From contig DASXUJ010000134.1 in the NCBI GenBank assembly GCA_036504895.1, positions 1 to 64,000 of the forward strand: 64,000 bases of DNA, in the 5' to 3' direction. Origin of the DNA: Syntrophorhabdaceae bacterium (GTDB lineage: Bacteria > Desulfobacterota > Syntrophorhabdia > Syntrophorhabdales > Syntrophorhabdaceae). The notes below the pieces were generated by a model, which saw nothing but the letters and a program-made list of their open reading frames with translations, made no database searches and was not told the origin of the DNA. How positions within the stretch are numbered: the stretch's first letter is position 1; every line of letters starts with the position of its first letter. A program made the position numbers and the translations under genes. This document shows, one piece after another, positions 16,248 to 22,547 of the stretch.

Positions 16248-18284
16248 GTGAATCTCCGCCTTCTCACGCAATCGGTGCTCAGCCGGCCCGGCAACGGGAG
16301 GCGCGCGATGGTCCTCGCCACCGCCTGTCTCACTTTCGCCCTTGCCGCGCTCTCCCTCATCCGCCCCGCCTTCATCCAGTTCCTCGACCATCACTTCTAC
16401 GACGGCCTCGCAAGGAGCGCCCCCGCGGGCCGATCCATAGCGGGGAAGCCACCGCTCATCGTCGATATCGACGAAGCGAGCCTCGCCGAATACGGCCAGT
16501 GGCCCTGGCCGAGATACCGCCTCGCCCAACTCCTGGAGAGGCTCCGGGCCATGGGCGCATCCGCCGTGGGCATCGACATCCTCCTCTCCGAGCCCGACCG
16601 GACCTCGCCGGTAGTGCTGAGAGAGGCCTTCTCCCGCGACTTCGGAATCGACCTCACCCTTCCCTCCATCCCCCCGAAGCTCGCCGACCACGACCTCCTC
16701 CTGGGGGAGGTCCTCCGGTGCGGCCCCTTCGTGACTGCCTTCAAATTCTCCTTTGTCGCCGGGCTCGCTTCCGGAAAAGGGACGCTGCTACCCCACCCCC
16801 TGACGGCCGCCGTGGCAGGCCCCGATCCGATTGCCCTAGGGGAGAGCTCCCTCCCCCACGCGAAAAGCGTGGTCTCCTCCCTGCCTGTACTTTCGACAAG
16901 CGCCGCCTCGTCGGGCTACATCAATGCCTCGGTCGACCGGGACGGGATTCTCCGGCGCATGCCCCTGGTTACCGAATACGAGGGGAGGCTCTACCCCTGC
17001 CTTGCCCTAGCCGCCTTCTCCCTCTCCCGGAATAACCCGCCCACTCTCCTCACCATGGGCCGCGGGGGCGCGGAGAGCCTCCGGGTAGGGACGGCCACCG
17101 TGCCCCTCGACCGCCACGGCAGTCTGCTCATCCGCTACCGGGGCCCGGGCAGGACCTTCGAGTACCTCTCTGCAGGGCGGATCCTGAAGGATGAGGACTT
17201 CACGGAGAGGGTGAAGGGGAGGATCGTCTTTCTCGGCACCTCGGCCGCGGGCCTGGCCGACATGCGGCCTTCACCCTTCGACTCGCTCTTACCGGGCGTG
17301 GAGGTCCATGCCACTGTGGCGGACAACCTCATGAGGGAGGATTTCTTCTCCCACCCCTCCTGGTCCCCCGCAATGGAGCTTCTCCTCCTCCTCGCCACGG
17401 GAGGCATCGTGATCTTCCTCTTCACCTGCACGGCCACCCTCTGGAGCCTCGCCTGCCTGCCTGCCATGGCGGCCGCCCTCTGGCTGGGCTCCCTCTTCGC
17501 CCTCCATTACGGGGGCGTCTTCATCTCTCCCGTCATGTCCCTCTTCACCCTGGCGTGCGACTTCTCCTCCATCACCCTCTTCAAGTACGGGCGGGAGGCG
17601 CGGGAAGCGCGGGCACGGCAGAGGCAACTCACCCTCACTCAGGACTTCACGATCCGCTGCCTCGCGTCGCTCGCCGAATGCTGGGATAGCGAGACGGGCG
17701 GCCACATCCTCAGAACCCAACGCTACGTGGACCTCATCTGTCGCCGCCTCGCGGAAAAAGACGGGTACGGCCGCCACCTTGGCCCCGAGACCATCGAGCA
17801 GCTCTACAAGTCGTCGCCGCTCCATGACATCGGCAAAGTGGGTGTGCCGGACCATATCCTCCTCAAGCCGGGGAAGCTCACGGAGGAAGAGTTCGAGGAG
17901 ATGAAGAAACATACCGTCTACGGCCGGGACGCGATCAGGCGGGCCGAGGAGAAGTTCGGCACCGGCACGAGCAGCCATTTCCTCCTCCTCGCCAAGGAGA
18001 TGGCCTACTCCCGCCACGAGAGGTGGGACGGCACGGGATACCCGGAGCACCTGAGGGGGGAGGAGATCCCCCTCTCCGGGAGGATCATGGCCATCGCCGA
18101 CGTCTACGACGCCCTCGTGAGCTACCGGGTCTACAAGCCGCCCTTCTCCCACGAGGAGGCGGTCGCCATGATCCTGGGCCTCAAGGGGAGCCTCTTCGAC
18201 CCGGCCATCGTCGCCGCCTTCCTCGAATCGGAGGAGCAATTCCGGAAGATCGCCGCAGAGCTCTCCGACGACTCGGCCGATTAG
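16248..18284 (+). CDS. CHASE2 sensor with HD-GYP output domain
   Basis: A 678-aa membrane receptor. One N-terminal span precedes a periplasmic CHASE2 domain (about 35-365; P-L-I-V-D-I-D-E-A-S-L-A-E-Y-G-Q-W-P-W-P-R). Three closely spaced spans (about 370-440) and a cytoplasmic HD-GYP domain follow. The HD-GYP motifs are intact: S-P-L-H-D-I-G-K-V-G-V-P-D, then H-E-R-W-D-G-T-G-Y-P, so c-di-GMP hydrolysis is expected. CHASE2 is more often attached to adenylate cyclase or kinase outputs. GTG start at 16248 with GAGGAAGG upstream; last gene of the FecR/OmpA operon. Confidence 0.9.
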   Translation: MNLRLLTQSVLSRPGNGRRAMVLATACLTFALAALSLIRPAFIQFLDHHFYDGLARSAPAGRSIAGKPPLIVDIDEASLAEYGQWPWPRYRLAQLLERLRAMGASAVGIDILLSEPDRTSPVVLREAFSRDFGIDLTLPSIPPKLADHDLLLGEVLRCGPFVTAFKFSFVAGLASGKGTLLPHPLTAAVAGPDPIALGESSLPHAKSVVSSLPVLSTSAASSGYINASVDRDGILRRMPLVTEYEGRLYPCLALAAFSLSRNNPPTLLTMGRGGAESLRVGTATVPLDRHGSLLIRYRGPGRTFEYLSAGRILKDEDFTERVKGRIVFLGTSAAGLADMRPSPFDSLLPGVEVHATVADNLMREDFFSHPSWSPAMELLLLLATGGIVIFLFTCTATLWSLACLPAMAAALWLGSLFALHYGGVFISPVMSLFTLACDFSSITLFKYGREAREARARQRQLTLTQDFTIRCLASLAECWDSETGGHILRTQRYVDLICRRLAEKDGYGRHLGPETIEQLYKSSPLHDIGKVGVPDHILLKPGKLTEEEFEEMKKHTVYGRDAIRRAEEKFGTGTSSHFLLLAKEMAYSRHERWDGTGYPEHLRGEEIPLSGRIMAIADVYDALVSYRVYKPPFSHEEAVAMILGLKGSLFDPAIVAAFLESEEQFRKIAAELSDDSAD

Positions 18285-18315
18285 CCCCTCCCATCTTCTT
18301 TTCCCCCTTGAAATA

Positions 18316-18324
18316 TGGTATACT
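18316..18324 (+). promoter_or_regulatory. extended -10 promoter of smpB, possibly leaderless
   Basis: TGGTATACT (18316-18324) is an extended -10 element with no recognisable -35. Transcription would start around 18331, which is the smpB initiation codon itself, so the message may be leaderless. No ribosome site precedes the ATG, which agrees. Confidence 0.45.
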
Positions 18325-18330
18325 TAAGCT

Positions 18331-18777
18331 ATGAAAACAGTCTCTACGAATAGGAAGGCGTTTCATGAGTACCACATCGAGGAGAAATTCGAGGCAGGCA
18401 TCTCGCTTATGGGAACGGAAGTCAAATCCCTGCGGGAAGGCAAGGCCAACCTCGTGGAAAGCTATGCCAAGATCACGAATGGCGAGCTTTTTCTCCTGAA
18501 CGCCCACATAAGCCCCTATTCGTGCGGAAATTTGTTCAACCACGAGCCGAAGAGGACGCGAAAGCTCCTCGTCCATAAGAGGGAGATCCATCGGCTGGTA
18601 GGAAAAATACGGGAGAAGGGATACACGCTCGTGCCTTTGACCATTTACTTCAATGCGAGGAACAAGGCAAAAGTGGAGATCGGTCTCGCAAAAGGCAAGA
18701 CCCTCTACGACAAGCGTGAATCGATCAAGCGTAAAGACGAGAGACGCATTAATGAAAGAGAAATGAGAATACGATGA
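18331..18777 (+). CDS. smpB: tmRNA-binding protein SmpB
   Basis: Partner of tmRNA in trans-translation, 148 aa. Signature regions: E-A-G-I-S-L-M-G-T-E-V-K-S-L-R, R-T-R-K-L-L-V-H-K-R-E-I, and G-L-A-K-G-K-T-L-Y-D-K-R-E-S-I-K-R-K-D, followed by the basic C-terminal tail. ssrA begins two nucleotides after the stop codon, so the ribosome-rescue pair is physically fused. No Shine-Dalgarno site precedes the start. Confidence 0.96.
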   Translation: MKTVSTNRKAFHEYHIEEKFEAGISLMGTEVKSLREGKANLVESYAKITNGELFLLNAHISPYSCGNLFNHEPKRTRKLLVHKREIHRLVGKIREKGYTLVPLTIYFNARNKAKVEIGLAKGKTLYDKRESIKRKDERRINEREMRIR

Positions 18778-18779
18778 AA

Positions 18780-19132
18780 GGGGGCGATTGGTCTCGACAG
18801 GGATGCAAGAGTCAGAGAGGCATGCCGGGTTTTCTGCCGACCCGTAAAAAAGGCGGAACTAAACACAACTGCAGACTCTAACGAGTACGCACTAGCCGCC
18901 TAGAGCGGCTACGTCATCCGGACTTTCTTCCTGCTTCAAGTCCGAGTATGGCGTCATTCAAGTAGGATAGTCTTTCCTGAAACCTATAGGGAAAGGCGAA
19001 ATTAATAGGCATGGGTGGTGTCAAACCTGTCAGTGGGTGTTTCCCCATCCGAGATTAAATCACTGACTACGCATGTAGGCTTTTTGGCTGCTTCTTCTTT
19101 GGACGCGGGTTCGATTCCCGCCGCCTCCACCA
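18780..19132 (+). ncRNA. ssrA: transfer-messenger RNA (tmRNA)
   Basis: Ribosome-rescue RNA of 353 nt. The 5' end GGGGGCGATTGGTCTCGACA pairs through its first seven bases with CGCCTCC before the encoded ACCA 3' end. The T arm (GGGTTCGATTCCC) is at 19107-19119. The tag reading frame (18871-18903) encodes A-D-S-N-E-Y-A-L-A-A and stops at TAG, the expected degradation-tag pattern. The RNA starts 2 nt after the smpB stop, so it must either be processed from the smpB message or use a promoter inside smpB. Confidence 0.96.
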
Positions 19133-19160
19133 TTTTGGATACGATACGCAGCACACGGAA

Positions 19161-19190
19161 ACCCGCTGGAAACAGCGGGTTTTTTATTTT
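19161..19190 (+). terminator. intrinsic terminator of ssrA
   Basis: ACCCGCTG (19161-19168) pairs with CAGCGGGT (19173-19180) around a GAAA loop and is followed by TTTTTATTTT. It lies 28 nt after the tmRNA 3' end. Confidence 0.9.
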
Positions 19191-19277
19191 CCGACGCCGC
19201 GCCATGGAATCTCTCTCATAGTCTAGGCAAGGGGAAAAGTGCACAGGCTTTACTGTGAGGGTCGCTTTTTGAGCTTC

Positions 19278-19306
19278 TTGACTTAATATATTCAAATATA
19301 TATAAT
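19278..19306 (+). promoter_or_regulatory. promoter with palindromic spacer for the HigBA-like operon
   Basis: TTGACT (19278-19283), a 17-bp spacer and a perfect TATAAT (19301-19306). The spacer contains the dyad TATATT-CA-AATATA. The downstream antitoxin has a helix-turn-helix, so repression by antitoxin binding over the spacer is likely. A second palindrome AGGATATCCT (19323-19332) lies before the start codon. Confidence 0.65.
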
Positions 19307-19351
19307 TGGATAAACCCACTGAGGATATCCTGAAGGATATTAGAGCAGAAG

Positions 19352-19732
19352 ATGAAAAAGGAAAAGACGGAAGAAGAGCAGAATCAGCCAAAAAAAGTAG
19401 AATGGATAGGAAGTAGCTTAAAAGATATGAAGAAACTTCCCAAGCCCGTCCGTCGAGCATTCGGTACCGCACTCGTAGCGGCTCAATTGGGGGACAAATC
19501 GCCTGATGCCAAGCCTCTTAATGGATTTGGCGGGGCAGGCGTATTGGAGGTAATCGAAGATTACCGCACCGATACATACCGAGCGGTCTACACGGTTAAG
19601 TTTGCGGGTGTCGTTTACGTGCTGCACGTATTTCAAAAGAAATCGAAGCAGGGGATCAGAACGTCGCGAGGAGATACAGAACTTGTAGAGAAGCGATTAA
19701 AAGAAGCGGAAGCTCATTATAGAAGCAGATAA
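19352..19732 (+). CDS. higB: RelE/ParE-superfamily toxin, HigB/Gp49-like
   Basis: A 126-aa toxin of the phage-derived Gp49-like (HigB) group. Pattern: W-I-G-S-S-L-K-D-M-K-K-L-P-K-P-V-R-R-A-F-G, L-N-G-F-G-G-A-G-V-L-E-V-I-E-D-Y-R-T-D-T-Y-R-A-V-Y-T-V-K-F, V-L-H-V-F-Q-K-K-S-K-Q-G. Members are usually ribosome-dependent mRNA nucleases. Toxin precedes antitoxin, the HigBA order. It is the first gene behind ssrA. Confidence 0.85.
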   Translation: MKKEKTEEEQNQPKKVEWIGSSLKDMKKLPKPVRRAFGTALVAAQLGDKSPDAKPLNGFGGAGVLEVIEDYRTDTYRAVYTVKFAGVVYVLHVFQKKSKQGIRTSRGDTELVEKRLKEAEAHYRSR

Positions 19733-19784
19733 TAATCTACCTCACCGCACGCAACGGCGAGATAGACCATGAAAGGGGCATGAC

Positions 19785-20123
19785 ATGACAACAAATTATG
19801 AGGAAAGCAGTGGCAATGTATTTGCCGATCTTGGATTTCCCAATTCGGAACAAGAACTGGTAAAGGCAAAGTTGACTGTACAAATCTATCAGATCCTCCG
19901 GGATAGAGGATTAAAACAAGCCGAAGCCGCAAAGCTTCTGGGCACGACTCAGGCCCAGGTATCCGCGCTTATGCGCTGCCGGCCGGTATCGGTCTCCGTG
20001 GGGCGCCTCATGGAATTCCTCACGATATTGGGCCAGGATATCGAGGTTAGGGTCAAGCCGGCGGCCGAGGATGACAAGGGACATATGTCCGTGAATCTGG
20101 AGCCGATTCGCAAGGCGGTATAA
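19785..20123 (+). CDS. higA: XRE-type HigA-like antitoxin
   Basis: A 112-aa antitoxin with a helix-turn-helix (about 45-75: L-K-Q-A-E-A-A-K-L-L-G-T-T-Q-A-Q-V-S-A-L). It also has the family's N-terminal pattern V-F-A-D-L-G-F-P-N-S-E-Q-E-L-V-K-A-K-L. It should neutralise the upstream toxin and repress the 19278 promoter. A GTG-initiated Phd-like gene begins 3 nt after its stop. Confidence 0.85.
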   Translation: MTTNYEESSGNVFADLGFPNSEQELVKAKLTVQIYQILRDRGLKQAEAAKLLGTTQAQVSALMRCRPVSVSVGRLMEFLTILGQDIEVRVKPAAEDDKGHMSVNLEPIRKAV

Positions 20124-20126
20124 AGG

Positions 20127-20345
20127 GTGATCAAGATCAAGCAGTTCGTTACCAATCCGAAAGGGCACAAGATAGCCGTTACCATTGATATAAAAGAGTA
20201 TGAGAGGTTGAGCAAAATCTTTAAGCTCATCCCTTCTTCTGAGGCATGGCTTTATGAGAACTCGGAAGCCCTGGAAAGCGTCGAGAAAGGATTGCAGGGC
20301 GCGGCCCTGGGGAAGGTCTCAAAACTCAATCTAAAAGACCTCTAG
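20127..20345 (+). CDS. small Phd/YefM-like antitoxin without a toxin partner
   Basis: A 72-aa protein starting at GTG 20127, 3 nt after higA. The C-terminal part (W-L-Y-E-N-S-E-A-L-E-S-V-E-K-G-L-Q-G-A-A-L-G-K-V) is typical of Phd-like antitoxin tails. The N-terminal K-I-A-V-T-I-D-I-K-E-Y-E-R-L resembles the domain where such proteins name the residue to be protected. No toxin gene follows. It may be a remnant or an anti-toxin acting in trans. Confidence 0.5.
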   Translation: MIKIKQFVTNPKGHKIAVTIDIKEYERLSKIFKLIPSSEAWLYENSEALESVEKGLQGAALGKVSKLNLKDL

Positions 20346-20499
20346 GCCTTTCATTCAAGGCCCTCCCCTAAGCTTCCCCAATATTCCATTTTCAAAGAGC
20401 AGTGCTTCCGCCGCGGCCATAGAGCGGGCACCTGGGTGCCCGATAATGCCCCTTGCCGGCTAACCCGCACATGTGGTCATGATTCCCCATCGTGCTCAA

Positions 20500-20525
20500 C
20501 GAAAGGGGTTTCACGCCCCTTTTCG
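20500..20525. terminator. hairpin, possible terminator between convergent genes
   Basis: CGAAAGGGG (20500-20508) pairs with CCCCTTTTCG (20516-20525) with one extra T. It lies between the toxin-antitoxin operon and the convergent DUF1804 gene. No clear U-run follows on the plus strand. Confidence 0.35.
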
Positions 20526-20597
20526 GCATTTCCCGGCTTGTGCCTCTTGTGACTCACCATGGGGGGGAGGGGGTGTCGGTTAGTTTTCGCGGAATCA

Positions 20598-21104
20598 TTA
20601 GGGTTTTACCTCATCAAAGAACTCATCTATGAGTTTGAAGACCTGTTGGACGAACGCCTTATCGAGGGTTTCGCCCCTCGCCTTGATGGACTTTACGAAG
20701 ACATCCATGGCAACGGCGACCGAGTAATAGACGTCCGGCTCCATCTTCTTATGGACGTCTGCGATCGCTTTCACGACGGCGGTGTAGGCATAGGTGGCCT
20801 GGACGTCAATCGCCGTAGGCCCGAGAGTTTCGAAGAACCCCTCATACCGCTTCCTTTGCGCTTCAAGACCGGCGATGAGCTCGGTCTCACCCCTGTTCGC
20901 TTCTTTCACTGTCGTCTCCTCTCTCTGTTCTCTTAAGGCACGGCCCTTCCAGCCGCATCGGTCCGCCCATGCCGAGATCGTGGTCCTGTGTATGACAAGC
21001 CCCTCTGCCGCAAGCCGCCGCGCCGCCTTCCCGGAGTTATACCCGCATTCCTTCCATGCGAGATATGCCCTTTCACCCGTATCTTCATCAAATTGTACCC
21101 GCAT
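20598..21104 (-). CDS. DUF1804 / Mu-like terminase small-subunit-type protein
   Basis: A 168-aa protein. The N-terminal helix-turn-helix (Y-N-S-G-K-A-A-R-R-L-A-A-E-G-L-V-I-H-R-T-T-I-S-A-W-A) resembles that of Mu-like phage DNA-packaging small subunits (DUF1804), and the rest is helical. Start ATG 21104 follows AGGAGGAG. No other phage morphogenesis gene is nearby, so it is an orphan or relic of a prophage in the island behind ssrA. Assignment rests on general pattern only. Confidence 0.5.
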   Translation of the reverse strand: MRVQFDEDTGERAYLAWKECGYNSGKAARRLAAEGLVIHRTTISAWADRCGWKGRALREQREETTVKEANRGETELIAGLEAQRKRYEGFFETLGPTAIDVQATYAYTAVVKAIADVHKKMEPDVYYSVAVAMDVFVKSIKARGETLDKAFVQQVFKLIDEFFDEVKP

Positions 21105-21521
21105 GGGAGTACTCCTCCTGTCCCCTTATCGGGGAACCCCGGCGCCGGGTACTATGCAAAGGGACGTCCGACCCGAGCGTCTCGTGAAGACTAACAAAAG
21201 GTCCTCCCCTAAGTCTTTGAAAGCAGTTGAAAAAACTCTCTTTAGACGCACGCCCCACCCCGGACGTGCTCCGGCCGGACCAAAAGGGTGGCTTTTTGCC
21301 GAAAACCTACGTGCCCCCCCGCAGTTACGGCTATTGAAATACTGAAGGATGTCCCGATCGCTCACGAAACTACATCATGAGAGGGGACGGAAAGTGAAAA
21401 AGTAAAGGGCCCCCCTCGATCACCAAGCATGGAGTATAAAGCGGATGCCCTCCTAATCTTGCCGCTACTCCAGAAGTGTTGTAGAATAGACATACTGATT
21501 ATATAAATGAAGGTGAAATCG
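21105..21521. other. intergenic region, nothing recognised
   Basis: The 417 nt between the DUF1804 gene and the next gene pair show no credible ORF, tRNA or repeat. Near the right end, TTGTAG-17 bp-TATAAA (21479-21507) is a possible promoter for the 21522 gene, which would leave a very short leader. Confidence 0.5.
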
Positions 21522-21626
21522 ATGAATGAAACAAGGCATAGGAAAGAGCCCCCTGTCCGTAAAGCGGAACATCATTTTCATAAATATGATGCCGTCATGA
21601 AGGCGCGTATCGCTGAGTATCTATGA
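21522..21626 (+). CDS. small basic protein coupled to the next gene
   Basis: A 34-aa ORF too short for ordinary ORF lists. ATG 21522 has AAGGTG upstream; an in-frame ATG at 21507 is the alternative. The product is rich in Arg, Lys and His (R-K-E-P-P-V-R-K-A-E-H-H-F-H-K-Y). Its TGA overlaps the next ATG (ATGA at 21623), typical of coupled genes. Function unknown. Confidence 0.45.
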   Translation: MNETRHRKEPPVRKAEHHFHKYDAVMKARIAEYL

Positions 21627-22060
21627 AAAAACATGGGGAAACGAAAACAGCTTCAGATGCCATTGAACCGGCAAGCACGCTCACTTTCAAAAAGGCACCT
21701 GTCTATACCGTTCAGGATATAATCCTTAAAATCTTGTCTGTCGAGCGATTCGAGGGCGGGTTTCAGATGGACACTCCTCTTGCGGTGATGCTTGGTTTAA
21801 GTGCAGTTGACCTCATGAAGCTGTCAAAGAAGATCATGGGCCGACAAAAGATGAATCGGTTCCTTGTGTTGTCGACGGCGATAGTACTGGAAATTCTTGA
21901 AAAGAGGTACCTGAATGAAAAGACAGAATGGAGCGCCGTTGTAGATAAAAGCAAAAAATGGTTAGACCGGGAAATAAGTGAAAAATCTCCCATGATTGAG
22001 CACACTGCACTCCTGAAGTGGACTGAAAGGTATGTAGGTGGAACTCGAGGGCAACCATAG
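21623..22060 (+). CDS. hypothetical protein, 145 aa
   Basis: A 145-aa soluble protein with no family I recognise. It has a predicted helical core (L-A-V-M-L-G-L-S-A-V-D-L-M-K-L-S-K-K-I-M-G, then V-L-S-T-A-I-V-L-E-I-L-E-K-R-Y) and a C-terminal basic helix. It overlaps the preceding short ORF by 4 nt. Location inside the accessory island suggests a defence or mobile-element function, but nothing in the sequence proves this. Confidence 0.6.
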   Translation: MKKHGETKTASDAIEPASTLTFKKAPVYTVQDIILKILSVERFEGGFQMDTPLAVMLGLSAVDLMKLSKKIMGRQKMNRFLVLSTAIVLEILEKRYLNEKTEWSAVVDKSKKWLDREISEKSPMIEHTALLKWTERYVGGTRGQP

Positions 22061-22547
22061 TGCGATAATAAAGACCCGACTCAAGGTATCTCAACTGGCT
22101 ACGCTATCCTAAGATGTATTGTATCAGGGGCCCCTTGGGCCCCGACCAGTCACCTCGGGAGTCACGGTGGGCCGAAACCACGTCATCAGAGCGAATTCCC
22201 ATGGTTGGACTTTAACCAACAAGTCATACGTTCTACACGGCATACGGACGTCCATAACCATATTCACTAGATTGTGTTACCGTTAATGAAGTTATTTAAT
22301 TTTGATTCCTGAGAAGCAGCTCTCTTTCGATGTTGGGAAATTTTGATTTAAGTTCTTAAGAGCGTCCCTGCTGGTACCCCCTGGATGATCGTGCCATTAC
22401 CTTCGCCTGCCACTTTTTCATTGAATAAAACCTCTATATATGTGAGAAAGGAATAGAGAAAGGTTCGTCGGCAACACATCGGATGGGGCGACGACATACC
22501 GCACGCGCTACCGGGGCATGGGGGTCTCACGAAGACTTTTGACATCG
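22061..22547. other. intergenic region upstream of the SNF2 gene
   Basis: The 487 nt contain no convincing gene. GGGGCCCC-TT-GGGCCCC (about 22129-22146) and GTTGG-N7-CCAAC (about 22204-22220) are short palindromes of unknown role. No strong promoter or Shine-Dalgarno sequence could be fixed for the next gene. Confidence 0.5.
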
